A stretch of DNA of 64,000 nucleotides, taken from Lenzites betulinus (lineage: Eukaryota; Basidiomycota; Agaricomycetes; Polyporales; Polyporaceae). Of this stretch, positions 26,480 through 39,241 are shown piece by piece (position 1 is the stretch's first letter; each line of letters starts with the position of its first letter). Where the stretch lies: contig JABYQU010000023.1 in NCBI GenBank assembly GCA_022264855.1, positions 310,001 through 374,000 of the forward strand, read 5' to 3'. The position numbers were made by a program, and so were the translations under genes. The notes below the pieces were generated by a model, which did no database searches, was not told the DNA's origin, and saw only the letters and a list, made by a program, of their open reading frames with translations.

Positions 26480-26998
26480 ATTCGTATCTGGTCGCTCCGT
26501 CTCGTCTGTCTCGGATCCTGTTGGGATGTGTACTTGTACTATGTCGTATGTGTCTCTTAATGAACGTACCCTGTCGTGTATTATGACCATGGACTTTTGC
26601 TGTGCTCTGAGAGTGGAGGTTCTCGAAGTGTGGGACCAATACTTGGCTTCACATCATGACGAACACCTGAGGCAGGTGTCTGAGGTAATTGAACGCTTGG
26701 AAGAAGCAACGCGTCTGCAGGGCAGTTTATGGTATCGTCAATCTATCCAAAGGACATGAGGATGAGTAGTAAGCTCGTAGAACATAATGAAGACGTAGTA
26801 TGTTAAAGAAACGCGAACAGCGTGTGCGTCCCAGGACGCAAGCAGTCATTAACGCAAACGAACACCGAAACAACAGATCAAGCACATCCGCCCTCCACTA
26901 TATTTTACCATAAGATCGTCCGACCAAGGCCAGTTCCACCCACTCATCCCTGCAAGCTCCCAACAACCACACAGTACTCGCGCACCAGCGCGCACCGC
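26480..26998. other. intergenic between convergent genes
   Basis: 3' flanks of H2A and the RhoGAP gene. A plus-strand frame at 26370-26759 overlaps the last H2A exon in another frame and is not supported. Confidence 0.45.
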
Positions 26999-29900
26999 TC
27001 ACTGCAACACCTCATCCTCCGCATCGCTCGCCATCGTCCTCCGGCTCAGCTCCGACACGCGACTAATGCTCGTCCGCTTGTTCATCGTGCGCGACCCCGC
27101 GCGCTTCAGCCCCGCGACGCCGCCCGCGCCCCCAACCGCGCTCGGGAACCCGTTCGCGTTCGCCGGCGGGCTCCCCGGTGAGCTGGGGCGCGTCGGCTGG
27201 CGGTTCAGTATCCCGCTCACCGGGCGCGGACCCCGCGTCAGGCGCGGCCCGCGCGCGAGGCGGTCCGTCGGCGTCGCCGCGCCCGAGCCTGCGCTGCCCA
27301 CCGAACCCGGCGAGCCGGGCTTCACGGGCGACGGGCTGCGCGAGCCCGTGGGCGGCGTGGGCGGGCCGCGGGGGCTCGCCGCGCGGCGCACGCCGACGGG
27401 GACGGCGGTCGGCGGCGGGGTGGGCGCGCCGGACTCGTCTTCGACGGCGGGCTCGATGAAGCGCGGCGGGCGCGGGGGCGAGAGCGGCTCCGGGGGCGGC
27501 TCCTTGAACTGCGGGCGCGCGGGGACGTCGTCCGTCTCCGGCGGGGGCTCTTTGAACACGGGGTGCGCGGGCGCGGCGGGCGGCGGAGGGGGCGGGGTCG
27601 CGATCGCGTGGATGGGCGGCGGCGGGGGGATGGCGCTGAAGTCGACTGCGGGGACGGGCGCGGGGGCGGGCGCGGGGGAGCTGCGGGCGTCCTCGAGCGC
27701 GATGTCGCCGGGCTGGTGCGGGGGCGGCGGCGGGGGGATCGAGAACTCCTCGGGCTCGTCGGTGAAGTGCGGGACGGACTCGTGCGCGTCCATGGACAGC
27801 GGCTCGTCCGTCACCACGCGGGGGCTCTCGGGGACCTGGGGGAGGACGCTCGCGGCGGCGGCGGGAGGGGGCGAGGGTGCCGTGACGCGCGTGACGGGCG
27901 GAGGCGACTTCGGGAGCTTGATGCCGCGCTGGGCGAGCTGCTGCGCGTGCAGCTCCTTGAGGTCCATGCCGGCGGAGATGCGGGAGCGGGACATGCGCAT
28001 GTCGACGGGGCGCGTGCGGCGGCGGACGGGGACCTTGCGCTCGGACTCGCGCTTCTTCTTGGCGATGGCGGGCGGGATGATGGCGTCGTACTTGCTCAAG
28101 AGGTCGATGAACAGCACTAAATCGACAGTCAATATTGCTGAATGTTCGGAAGTGTACGTGTACGTACGGGTAGGATGACGGTCTTGGATTGAGAACTCGT
28201 TTTCTTGCTTGGGCCTGAGGATAGCTAAGGAACAGCTCGTGGTGAGATAGTAAGTATTTACGGTGCAGGTGAGCACTTACTGCGACCCATGCTGAGTGCC
28301 AGCTTGGTGATGTACACCTCGTTGGACTCGGTCTCAGTCTCCGACGTTGACGCAATGAGCCTATAAAAATATAAGGACGCGAAAGTGTTAATAAGCATAT
28401 GATACGCACTCCTTGAGATGCTTGATGAGGATGTCAAGAACCATGAGATGGACCTTCGGCAGCTTCGTGAGCGCAGCCTGCAGCTCCAAAACGTGCTGCT
28501 CCGACGACGGCTTGAGCTCCTGGTTCGCGCTCGATCCAACTGTGTCCAACACTGTCAGTAAAGCGACAAGAGTTCGAAGAATGCCAACGCACCAGTCGGG
28601 TAGAGTTTGCGCATCTCGTCCCAACCCTCATACATGCAGAGCGGGGGGTCGAGCTCGAGAGCCCAGAGCTTGACACAGCTGGCAAGGACCGGCCCGTCGT
28701 ACTTCTGCAGCAGATCCTGCGGGATGTCCTCCTGGGGCGGCACCGCGTTGAGCGTCTCCCGAAGATGGTGCACCGCAGGCAGCGGGACCTCATAGATCCA
28801 CGTCTTGCGGCGCTCTATCCCTCCACGTCAACACACAATTCCTCACATCGAGTCCGGGCAGCCACTCACCGGCATCATCCGGAAACTTGGGGTACGCATC
28901 CTGCAGGGCGCCAAGGAGGGCGAGCAGCACGCTCGGCGCCTCCTCCTTGCGCTCGCTCGGGGAGCTGACGTTCCAGTACGCGCTGTCCGCCCAGCGCCGC
29001 AGGTCGATGCCGAACACGACGTCGCTCTCGTCGTGCGAGATCGACTCGTACACCTGCGCGACGGGCCGGAAGGGGCCCGTGCGGCAGCGCTCGATGAGCA
29101 CCTTGATGTCCTGCTCAGGCTGGTAGGACGCGATGAGCGTCTCGACGCGCTCGCTGGACTCCGTGGCCGACTTCGACACCTTCGCGAGGGTGTTGTAGTA
29201 TTGAGTAAGCACTATAGATGTCGCGCGTCAGAACCCAGAACCTCCCGGGCGTGTAAAATGCTTAGAACTTAGAACTCACCGGTCTTCACGGCGCGCAGGC
29301 GGTCGAGCTCCCATTTCTGCAGGGTCTTGAGGGTGTCCTCGATGCGCTCTTCGAGGCCGAGGCGCTGTCTGTCAAGCTTCCTCACCGCGATACGGTAATC
29401 CTTATCGGCGATGTCAGCATCGCGACGCGCGCGGACGTATGGGGGCTCCGCAGAGGCAGTGAACGCCTTCGAGACGAGGTTCGCAAGACCACCGGTGCGC
29501 TCGGCAATGTTCTGCGTGAGGGGAGACAGCTTGTCGATTGGCGTCAGGACAGCCGCGGCAACCGCGGGGTTCTTGGCCGGAGTCGCGGGCGCATCGAGAG
29601 TAAAAGCCTATCGCCAGGTTAGCACCATAAACCGGTCCACACTAAGCCGCAAACCGCTCACCTTGGGCCTGAACTGGTAGAACGCGTTATCCATGTTCTC
29701 AAAGTCGTTTCCAAGCTCGCCCAGCCTGCGGAGGAGGTTGTGCTTCTCCGTGAGCACGCGCGCAAAGACCTCAGCGTGGTCCAGGTTGCCCTGGAGCGCC
29801 TTGACATTCGCGTTCACCCAGCTCGCGAACTCCTCGCCCGAGAAGCAGTCCTGGTACTCGCCGATGAGCGGGAAGCGCACCGGGCGCAGCGGCAGCTCCT

Positions 29901-31115
29901 CCTTCGCGCGCTTCATCAGCGCCGACACCTCCGCGGGCGTCATCGAGATGCCCGCGATGTCCATGGGCGGCGGGGGCGGCGGCGGGACCGGGGCCGTCTC
30001 GAGCTTCGGCGGGGCGACCTTCTCAGCCGCAGGCGGGAGCTGCATGGGCGGCGGCGACTTGATGCGCTGCGGCGTGCTTCCGCCGCTGTCGGTCGCGCGG
30101 CCCTTGCCCTTGTCGAGCTTCGGCGTCGTCTGCTTCTCCTCCTCGGCGTCCGCGTCGAACTGCACCTCAGGCGGCGGAGGCGGCGGCGGGTGCGGGCCGG
30201 CGTTCAGGCGGAACTCCTTCAGGCGCTGCGTGATGCGCTCGGACATCGTCGCCTGGCGCTGGGGCGCGCGGGGGGCGGCGTTCGGGTTGGCGCCCAGGGG
30301 CTTCAGCTTCGGTGATGAAGTGTACTGGTCGCCGACCGGGTGCGTGATGGGTGCGAACCGGGCGCTGCAGACTAGTGCGTTAGCGGGTGTTGGCGCGGCG
30401 ATGGACGGACAACCTACTCATCCTCTGCCTCGTCTGCCTTGCGCGTTTTCGTGAGGTAGTCGTTCTTGAGCTTGTTGACCTGTACGTGGAGTGAGCATAT
30501 GGCCGTCGTGGAGACTTCGTAGGAGAATCACCTCGGCGTGGGCAATTTCATAAGAGTACATCCAACCGTCCAGCACGTTTGCCTTGCTCGTGAGGAGACG
30601 CTCCTGCACGTTTCCAGTCAATTTCAAGTCGCGCTGCCACAGCGCCCATTGAGCAAACCTTGTAGCCTTCTGCCCACTTCTCGAAGGGGTCCGCGACAGC
30701 GGTTTGCAGCTCCTTCGCGACAGTCTCGTGGAGGGCACCTTCAGCAGCAGCCTCATCGCGCAGGCCCCTGACGGCCATAAGTAGCGACGCGCCATCGTCG
30801 ACGTCAAATACAGAGCCTGAGAGACGCGTCAGAAACCGAGTATATGGGAATAAGGAGGCCACGTACGAGCAGGAGGAGGTGCATTGAGGCCGGCGGCGAT
30901 CGCAAGCTCAGCAGCAGCACGCGCCTAATCGTACACATGAGCATGAACACTCGAAACTCGAAGGGGCCGCGAGAACTCACGCGAATGAAAGCCGCAATCT
31001 CAGTGTTCTCTCCAATGCTCTGCTCTAGCTGCCCATAGAGGACCTCGAGCCCCTTTCGGTAGTCCTGCGTCCAAAACGAGTTCGAGAACGTGGTCGGTAG
31101 CGAGAGGACGGCCAT
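26999..31115 (-). CDS. F-BAR/DEP/RhoGAP domain protein (Rgd2-like)
   Basis: Thirteen exons on the minus strand (31115-30981, 30924-30867, 30816-30659, 30603-30532, 30479-30418, 30364-29662, 29607-29280, 29211-28870, 28814-28593, 28539-28410, 28360-28281, 28224-28168, 28116-26999) give 1154 residues. Order: FCH/F-BAR start (FSNSFWTQDYRKGLEVLYGQ), a Pro-rich insert, a DEP domain (FPLIGEYQDCFSGEEFASWV, about 315-390), more F-BAR helix, then a RhoGAP-type fold (about 570-800; DGPVLASCVKLWALELDPPL), and a long Pro/Ser-rich disordered C-terminus. Such proteins couple curved plasma membrane to Rho/Cdc42 control in polar growth. The canonical RhoGAP arginine-finger segment (G-x-x-R-x-S-G) is not visible; the equivalent stretch reads ERRKTWIYEVPL. 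Catalytic activity is therefore uncertain, although the architecture matches the yeast Rgd2 group. Confidence 0.9.
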
Positions 31116-31631
31116 CGCGAGTTCCAGTCGAGTCTAGTATGTTGTGCGAACAAGCCAAGAAGTCGTCGAGGGCGGCGTCGCGTCGGTAGAGGTGTGCGTC
31201 GCGGACGGTGGTGGCTAATCAAATACGCCGGCCAGCGAGGTGGTCGTGCGTAGAGGCGTGTTCGGCTGGCGCCAACTACGAGCGAGGGTTATAAGGATAG
31301 GTGAAGCCTGCGTCCTGTGCCGCAGCCGGGTGCGTTGTGTGTGCGTGGAAGACGTCCGCTCGCGAGAGGGGGATGGGCTGCCAGCGGAAAGGAGGAGGCG
31401 CACTGGTATTGAGACAACCTCGCAGGAGCGGTGCTGTACTGGTACAGACCCACAAACTCGGGCAGGCGGCGAGACAGATGCGCACCCGAATCTCCCGCAC
31501 GCACCGCCACAGCTGCCCACACCGCTCGTCCCCGACGCCTCCCAGGCACACCACGCGCACCACGCTCTCGCAAGCACACAGACAGCGAAGGGTGGTTCTT
31601 GCAAAGTATTAAAGCATGTGCGCATTACTAG
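31116..31631. other. intergenic, upstream of the RhoGAP gene
   Basis: Probable promoter of the RhoGAP gene plus 3' flank of the mL44 gene. All six frames are open over parts of it because of composition; none looks like protein. Confidence 0.4.
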
Positions 31632-33188
31632 CTATAGGTAGTCCTCTAAATCATCTCCGCCGGCCGTCGAGCGCGCTCCAGGCACGCGGATGCCCGCCCG
31701 ACCCGCACTGCCATACAGCACCTCCGAATCTCCCATCGACACCGGCGCATATGCGCCCTCCGCGCCCTCCGCTGCATCAAACAGGCCCCCCTTCACGTCG
31801 GGGAACGTTGACGTCGGTAGCTGCACCAGGTGCGGGGGTTGCCGCGTGAGGTAGAGTCTCAGTAATGAGTCTTCTGCCGCCTGTGTGCGCTGCCGTCAGA
31901 AGGGACATAATGAATTGAGTCTCTCGGGACTTACGCGGTATTCGGCCATTTTCAATGAGCTTCCGAAACCCTCACCCAGCTGGTCCGCCCCTGAGAAGAT
32001 ACCGACCACAAACACCGGCGAATTTGAGTAACGACCGGTCTCCTTAAGCAGTCTACAGTGGCAATGATCAGCGTCGTGTGCAAAACTAAGTTAGACACAT
32101 TGAGACACATGTGCGCGCGCATCTGCAACTTCAGGTCGAACGTGCGACGTAAACCGGCACAACGGACCCTCGGTGTAGCAGTCATAACCAACCAGAATAT
32201 CGTCCAAGCATGAAACCGGAGGTGGCTGCGTTGCTCAATGCCGAAACGGAGAATACTACAGCGCAATTTCACCCAGAGGTGTCATTTCCAATTCGATGCC
32301 GGTTCGCGACTATACGGACTGGTTCAAGACGTGTCGACGCGTCACGGCAGCAAAGTCTCGTGGAACGTATCCAAGACGTAGAAGAAGCGGTGACGTACCT
32401 TGAAATTGGCCGTTCCCTCCCGTACTTCGCGACTGTCTCCAGCAGCGTTTGTTTAGGATCCCGGAACTTGATCATTCCCCGGAGGTCCACCTCCCGGCTG
32501 AAAAAGAACTTCTCCGCGAATCTCCGTGCTGAGCGTAGTGACCTGTATTGGTATACGAGCGCCGTGAGCGCTCGCGGTACCGAGGCCAGCGCGTCCGCAT
32601 GGAGTACAGCGGAATTCGCTACCGTCGTGGGCTTTACACGAGGTAAGCGTGTATCAATGGAGGTGCAACATATACACGTACTGTTCGCTGCCAGCGCAGA
32701 ATTGGCGTGACGCCAATTTCGCGTGCGAGGTTGGCACACGTCGTTGGACCGACGTGTGCGCTCACGGCCGCCTTCATGACACGGGTAGGGAGGTGCGGGA
32801 AGGATGAGTTAACGTACTCCGTCGCAAAGAGACCCAGCAGGGAGTTGCCCAGCGTTGCAAGCGAGGCATTGGTGGTGGGGAGGGGCCGGTCCGGATACTG
32901 TCGTGTGAAGAGCTGGACGAAGGATGGGTGCGTGCACGCCTGCTCGATGACCTCCGTAGACGGCACGACATTGGCCAGGCCTATCCGGTGCGCAAAGGCG
33001 GCGAGTGTTGAGCGTGGCGGGGGCTGGGAGGAAGCCCAGGACTGTGCGTCGAAGACGGTGGGTGCCGCGTTGGCAGGCCTGCTGGAGCCCTGAAGAGTGT
33101 GTTTTGGAGGAAGAGCTTTTAGGTGTTGAGAAGAGACATGGGCGAGTTTGGCGGCGGTCGTCACGACCTTTCGTTGCGCATAGCCCAT
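31632..33188 (-). CDS. mitochondrial large ribosomal subunit protein mL44 (MRPL3)
   Basis: Four minus-strand exons (33188-32682, 32631-32399, 32052-31935, 31880-31632) encode 368 residues. mL44 is a structural mitoribosome protein with an RNase III-like fold and a double-stranded RNA-binding domain. Visible features: a basic, Ser/Ala-rich N-terminus fitting a mitochondrial presequence, the RNase III-like core (ACTHPSFVQLF; LATLGNSLLGLFATEYV), and the dsRBD (GRYSNSPVFVVGIFSGADQL; LGEGFGSSLKMAEYRAAED). The acidic catalytic signature of true RNase III is degenerate, as known for mL44. The intron between exons 2 and 3 is 346 bases, unusually long here. Confidence 0.88.
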
Positions 33189-33731
33189 GGGTGATTGTCT
33201 TCCGCCGCCAGCACGCGCTCAGCAGCTCAGTTCAAGTACACGCCGCGCTCGCCAAAAAATTGGGACCAGAGCCCGCCGCTGCGACCCCGGAGGACCCCCG
33301 CCACCGCGCGCGGGATCTCCCTGCCGCCCGCCGATCGCATCGCGTCATACTAGGCGCCAGACATACGCCCGCGACATTCATCCACCTCACCCATGCAACG
33401 CATAAGCAACGCTTTATGTGAAGGAACCCAGTAGCAGCATGACTCTGGATATTCCTCGCCCTTAGGCTCCGCACGCCGCGGAGGATGACAACTGTTTATC
33501 TCTGCTGAAGGAATATCAGCTCGCGAACTAATCCACCGATCACGGAATGCCGCGGCCCGCCGTACAACTCAAGCTTACTCAAGGCCCAAGAATCGCACCT
33601 CGTTCTGTACCATCGTCGACGGTAGATATTACCCATTCTTATCGTCCCGTTCTCGCCACATATCCTTTCGGTCGAACGGAATGCTTAAATTGAACTCCGG
33701 ATAAGGGGCCGAAGTTGGGAACCGTGGGCGG

Positions 33732-33739
33732 TTTATAAG
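33732..33739 (+). promoter_or_regulatory. TATA-like element upstream of the M20 carboxypeptidase
   Basis: TTTATAAG about 100 bases before the start codon, in the divergent region shared with mL44. Confidence 0.45.
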
Positions 33740-33834
33740 CGGCCTTGCCATATGGTCTGCCTAACACAGCTGGGGTTCGTGACCTCATTCGCCTTCGCGT
33801 TCACACCATCTCTCCCACCTCAACCTCAACCACC

Positions 33835-36259
33835 ATGTCCTCGCCCATGCTCGCCGCGTACGACGAAAAGGCGCAGCTCGCGTTCATGCCTGAGCCCGTC
33901 TCGCAGCAGCCCAAGAAGACGCGCTGTGTGGGGCGGACGCTCGTGAAGGGGCTTGTGGTCGTGTTCGCGCTCCTGACGTGCTTGCAGTCCCTGCAAGTCG
34001 TCGACTTGCGTTCCTGCTGGTCGGATGGCGCCATGGACGTCAGCGCAGAGCTGTGCCCCCAAGCATCTGCTGTCGTCCCGGAGAAGAACGCGGAACTGTG
34101 GACGTCACTTGGGAAGTCATTCAACACTGATGCGTTCAAGGGACGCGCGGTAGAATGGCTTGGTGGTGCGGTCAGGGTACCGTAAGCCTCATGCACACGC
34201 GTACCTTGAACGGTCTCTAACGGCATGTTTCAGTACTCAGTCGTATGACAAGATGGCCCCAGTCGGACAGGACCCGCGTTGGGACGCGTTCGGGCCTTTC
34301 CACGATTACCTGCTGGGGGCTTTTCCTTTGGTGTATGGTGTATTTCGTGTTACGGGCGCTCATCATGTTCTGACTTCTTGCGCAGTCATTCGAGTCTTGA
34401 GCTCACCAAGGTCAACACCTACGGCCTCGTTTATGTGTGGAAGGGCTCGGAGTCCTCCCTCAAGCCTGTCCTTCTAGCTGCTCACCAAGGTCAAAAACTC
34501 AATGCTCAAAGTATACACCATGATGCTGATGTTGCTCTGCAGACGTTGTGCCTGTCAACCCCGACACAGTAGACAAGTGGAGTTACCCGCCGTTTTCTGG
34601 ACACTTCGATGGTTAGTCGTGGTTGACGTCTTGCAACGGCTGGCATTGATCAGAATGATGACTTTCGTTAGGCAAGCGCATCTGGGGCCGCGGTAGCTCC
34701 GATGACAAGAGCGGGCTGATTGGTATTTTGTGCGACAATGTCATATTCATGGCGGGCGACGTTGTTATTGACTCCGCGACAGGTCATCCATCGAGTCCCT
34801 GCTTGAGCGTGGTTTCCAACCTACTCGTGGTGTTGTCCTCGCTTTCGGTTTCGACGAGGAAGCGAGCGGCATACATGTCAGTCGCATGTTTGTTTCGAAA
34901 GTGACACAGAGATTGATGGCCTGTCCTAGGGTGCTGCCTCGATTGGCAAATACTTACTTTCAACATATGGGAAGGACGCATTCTTGCTCCTCGTCGATGA
35001 GGGAGGTGTGTATCAGCCGTACATAATCCCCTCGTGACCCTCTAACAGGCACTGTAGGAGGATTCGCCCAGGAGTTTGGTGGCGTATTCGCTACCCCCGC
35101 CATTGCGGAGAAAGGTTACATCGACGTCCGTGTCGAGGTTACCTCCCCTGGCGGCCATTCCAGCGTGCCCCCCGCGCACACGGTAAGTATTGAACAGCAC
35201 TGGACGCGAGATGTTCTCACGCGTCGTTTCTAGACCATCGGCATCCTCTCGCAGCTACTTGTTCACTACGAGGCCAACCCATACGAGGCACGTCTAGCCA
35301 GGGGTACGCCCATGTACTTGAAGTCGCAATGTCTTGCCGCGCACGCACCGAGCATCCCCCACAAGCTTCGCAGGGCGCTCAAGCGGGCAGTGAAGTCCGA
35401 CAAAGCCCTGCATGAGGCGCAGAAGGAATTGTTCAAGGATGCCGGATTCCGCTCGTTTGTGGGCACGACCCAGGCCATCGACCTTATCAACGGCGGTGTC
35501 AAGACGAACGCGCTCCCCGAGCAGGCCTGGGGCGTTGTCAACCACCGTATTGCTACTGACAGGTGCGCGTACCTACTAGTGCTGCGATCGTGCCGCGATG
35601 CTTGTAGTCTTTTGACCGGACCTGGGCTGACTTGATTACCGTGAACTTTAGCTCGGTCAATGCCGTGAAGGAGCACGACACCGCGCTACTCAAGGGTCTA
35701 GCACACGACTTCAACCTGTCGTACACTGCGTTTAGCGAGCAGATCACAGGAAAGGACACTCCTGCGTATGGCACGCTCACGATCAGCGATGCTTGGGGTG
35801 CTGCCTTGGAGCCCGCGCCCATCAGTCCCATCGACGCGCCAGAGTATGCGCTGCTCTCCGGGACGATCAAGGCGACGTACAATGCGCACCGTGGGCTTGA
35901 CGGTGACAAGAACATCGTCGTCGCCCCCGGCATCATGTCAGGAAACACTGGTATGTGGTCCCCAACTTTTGGGGTTACGGTGGAGATGAAGCCCGGGTGG
36001 CTAACGTGACCACTCAGACACGCGCTATTACTGGGCGCTGACGCCGCACATCTACCGGTACAACCACCACAACTCTGGGAATGGCACCGCCTTGAGCAAC
36101 GGGGTGCACACGATCAACGAATGTAGGTCGCTCTCCTCGTTTTCTCTTTGGGCCTCCTATATTCACTCCAACGTCGCAGCGATCGACGCAGACGCATTCC
36201 TCGAGATGATCAAGTTCTTCACCACTCTCATTTTGAACGCGGATGAATTTAAGGCGTAG
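33835..36259 (+). CDS. M20 family Gly-Xaa carboxypeptidase (carboxypeptidase S type)
   Basis: Twelve exons (33835-34181, 34234-34332, 34386-34489, 34543-34611, 34672-34729, 34783-34876, 34930-35005, 35058-35182, 35234-35562, 35652-35950, 36018-36122, 36180-36259) give 594 residues. These are di-zinc metallopeptidases of the vacuole that release C-terminal residues from short peptides. A cytosolic tail of about 30 residues precedes one hydrophobic segment (LVKGLVVVFALLTCLQSL), a signal anchor as in yeast Cps1. Metal ligands: AAHQDVVPV (His), GRGSSDDKSG (bridging Asp), and GFDEEASG (catalytic Glu and next Glu). The dimerisation domain contains TSPGGHSSVPPAHT. A late His region is YNHHNSGN. Start chosen at MSSPMLAAYDE; an in-frame ATG 90 bases upstream would only add a Thr/Ser-rich leader. 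Confidence 0.92.
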
Positions 36260-36700
36260 GTAAGTTGGGCGCGAAGATATATGAAGACAGGTGGTTTCTT
36301 GCCGCCGAAGGCTGTCGTGGCCCTCGGAAGAAAAGGCCGTGATCTTGTTTTGCGGTGCTTGGCGGAGCATACGGGCGACCATGTGCCAAACTAACTCAAT
36401 AATATCCATTCCATTCGTAGCACTTGGCCGTAGTGGGCTATAACGGCATCGTGTATTCCTGGGTATCGGGCACACACTGCCCTGGGTATGTGCCCCTTCG
36501 CCCGGGGTCGCCAGGTGTATGTACATCCCCCGAGGATTTCTACCAAGCTTCTCTCAACAATCAAATATTGGTCTTTGATTCCTCCTCATCCACCCATCCT
36601 TCGCGCGCTGCAACTCGAGCCCCGGGACAGAGCTCAAACTTCAAATATTCAAGCTTAAACGCTTCAGCTGCAGTAGACACCGGGTAGTCCGGGTAACACA
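36260..36700. other. intergenic between convergent genes
   Basis: 3' flanks of the carboxypeptidase and Nop8 genes; nothing else recognised. Confidence 0.4.
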
Positions 36701-38469
36701 TCAGTCCGCCTCTCCCCCTGCGCCGCCTCTCCTCCGCCGACTCTTGATCGCCTCCCTATGTCGACGTTTCCACCCCGCCGTCAGGTCTCCCTTCGAATCC
36801 TCCCACCGCTGTCGTATCGCATCCGCACTGTCTGTCCGATAGAACCAGGTCCTCCAGTTCGTTGGGTCGAGAACGCGCCGCTGGGACGCGGCGTTCCCAG
36901 ATGGGAAGAACAGTGGCTTCGACGCGTCGAGCTCTGTGACGCGCGATACTTGGACGGCGGCGGCTGCGGATGGTTGAATCGTATGTATGGGTGCTGCGGC
37001 GGCGTATCCGGTCCCTGGTGCGGAAAGATCGAAAAGCGCGTCATCCTCGAACTCCAAGTCAAGGTCCAAGTGTCCCAGTAGAGAGAAACCCGCTGCGGAA
37101 GGTGAGACAAAGAACATGGTGAAGTGACACTCGCACGTACTGTCTTCCTCGCGAGGTGCGAAGAGATCCTTGAGCTTCGTCTTCTCTTGGTCCCGTGCCG
37201 AAGCAGGCACTGTCTCCTTGACGGAGGCGGGTTGCTCTGGGCTTGTGGCATCGACTTGCATAGCCCCACTATCGTCGTCCGAGGTATCTGTCACCTCTGT
37301 CTCGACAGCTTGAGCACGAGTCGTGTCATCCTGAACACGGCGGAGGTCCTCTTCATCCACGTCGGATCCAACACTCTCCTCATCCCCCCACTCGTCCTGA
37401 CCTTCGAATAATGACTGAAGAAGGCCAAGTGCCTTGCTTGTTTCTTCTGCTAGATCTCCCGTTGCTGCAGCAGGTACGAGAGTTTTCAGAGGAAGACTGA
37501 TAGTAGTGTGTGTCTTCGGACGAGGTGGGGAGGATGCCATAGGCACTGCTGGACTGTCTGATTCCGTGCCGCTGTCGTCGGACGCGCCTTGAACATCGAC
37601 CTCCTCCGCCCCACTACTCTCGTCGCTCTCGCTCTCCCCATGATCGCTCCGGTTAGATGCAGCATGCATAGGAGGCATCCTGGCAGCAGCATTCTCCAGG
37701 AAAATGCCCTTCACGTGTGTAGAGCCCCACTTCGTCGGGTCGATCGTCCTTCTCCTCGCGCGTGTAGGAGGGTCGCGAGCTCGTTTTGTACGTTTGCCCT
37801 TCTCCGCTTTCGCTTTCGCCTTCGCCTTCTCGACCTTGGTCGATTCGAGCACCTCCGGCAAGGGGTGGTCGGGTCGCATGCGCACGGGGCGAATAAGCCG
37901 TCCAGTCGCGGTAACGCGCCATCCACCGCGCGTATGGACGTTTTCGGGGGTGACCAGGGACATGTCTACGGCATGTACGCCTTGCACGCCGCGCGGGAGG
38001 CGGCGACGTTTCTTTGGGGGCTCATCTGTGGCCTCTTCAGCGGCGCGCTTGAGTTTTTCTTGCGCGAGGGCGATTCTGTGTCGGACTCTGAGTATACGTC
38101 AAGCCAACAGCCGTGTGTCGAGCCATACCTCTCACGAAAATCAGGCTTCGCTTCGCCGAGACGGAGATTCGCACCCTTCCATGTAGCTCCACTTAAGAGG
38201 TTCATGCCTGATGATGCACCACGATATTAGTTATCCCCACCAAGCATAAGACTGAAGCACACGAAAGACGCACATCGAGAAAGCTTCCCCTTGGTCGTCT
38301 CCAGTGTCGCATACGCGAACTTGCGCGGCTGGCCAACAGCATCCAGTGCGCCAATACCGTCCACGGCTTTCACAACGCCAAACGATCCCAGACGGTCGCT
38401 GAGATCTTTCGCAGCGATTGCTGGTGTCAAGCCAGAAATGTGCACGCGTTTGGTGATGATTTCGTCCAT
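36701..38469 (-). CDS. nucleolar RRM protein Nop8/NOL8 homolog
   Basis: Nop8 is an RNA-binding factor required early in 60S ribosomal subunit assembly. Four minus-strand exons (38469-38274, 38207-38129, 38075-37141, 37092-36701) encode 533 residues. The N-terminal RRM begins TKRVHISGLTPAIAAKDLSD and continues to the family-specific WKGANLRLGEAKPDFRER. The next block (GVQGVHAVDMSLVTPENV; RPVRMRPDHPLPE; DPTKWGSTHVKGIFLE) is typical of fungal Nop8. The middle is highly acidic (Asp/Glu/Ser) and the C-terminus ends in a Trp/Arg-rich helix (WFYRTDSADAIRQRWED). The architecture matches fungal homologs. Confidence 0.88.
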
Positions 38470-39241
38470 GACGAGCCAGGGGTGATCGTGGTCGACAGAG
38501 GGATCTAGTTTACTCAGAGACTGATACGCCTGTGTGCTTTATGCGAGTGGGTAGTGTTCTGAAGTCCAGTCAACATGTACTTGAAGCTTGAAAGCTCGAC
38601 GCGGAAGAGAAAGCTCGAGGATTGAAGGAAGTTTCCGATTCTTCCGGACATCGGGCATGGTGTAGACGCCCATACTGGGCGCCCGGATGTACCCGAGTCT
38701 TAAGCGCTTAAGCTTCAGAGGCTCTCGAGCGAGCTTGTCCAGGCTTGTCCGCCTCCTCACATATCTCTTCTTCGTGGTCATGACACTTCACGCTTTCTTC
38801 TCTGAGGAGGCCAATCAAGCACGTCGGGCGCGTACATGTTTATTGCGCGTCGAACGTCGATATATATGCAGAACTCCTCGCGGCTCCGAGACGTCTGAGA
38901 GTCCGATTGAACGCGAATTTGCGGCTGCTCACTATGCTCTTTGCTTTTCCACCTAGCTGCCAAGTTGTCAATGAAATTGAAGTGTACTTGCGAAACCGTG
39001 ATCGTTTTAGCTGGGCTCAACATTGACTGTGCATGAAATTCGGAGGGTCATGAATCTGGGGTGTCGCGTCCCTCCGATCACGACCCTGCGCATGCGCATA
39101 CATAAGGGTAGGGTGAACTTGGACGTACGTCCGCGTCCGCGGGTACGAGCCCTGAACATATCGCCGGTATCCTCAGGGCTCAATGGCATCTCCGGTGCCA
39201 AATTTCAAGAGCTCTGGGGCACATAAGATGCTTCACGTTTG
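38470..39241. other. intergenic; one short basic open frame
   Basis: Divergent region between Nop8 and the first paralog. A minus-strand frame at 38781-38539 would encode 80 residues rich in Arg and Leu (MTTKKRYVRRRTSLDKLARE). It could be a genuine small gene, but I see no supporting motif and keep it out of the gene list. Confidence 0.3.

Noticed and set aside
27063..28409. Second long minus-strand frame (448 residues) and plus-strand frames across the RhoGAP C-terminus
   Set aside because: Overlap the Pro/Ser-rich tail in other phases; they are Arg/Ala repeats created by GC-rich codons.
38539..38781. 80-residue basic open frame upstream of Nop8
   Set aside because: No motif, homolog or splice context; kept only as a note in the intergenic entry.
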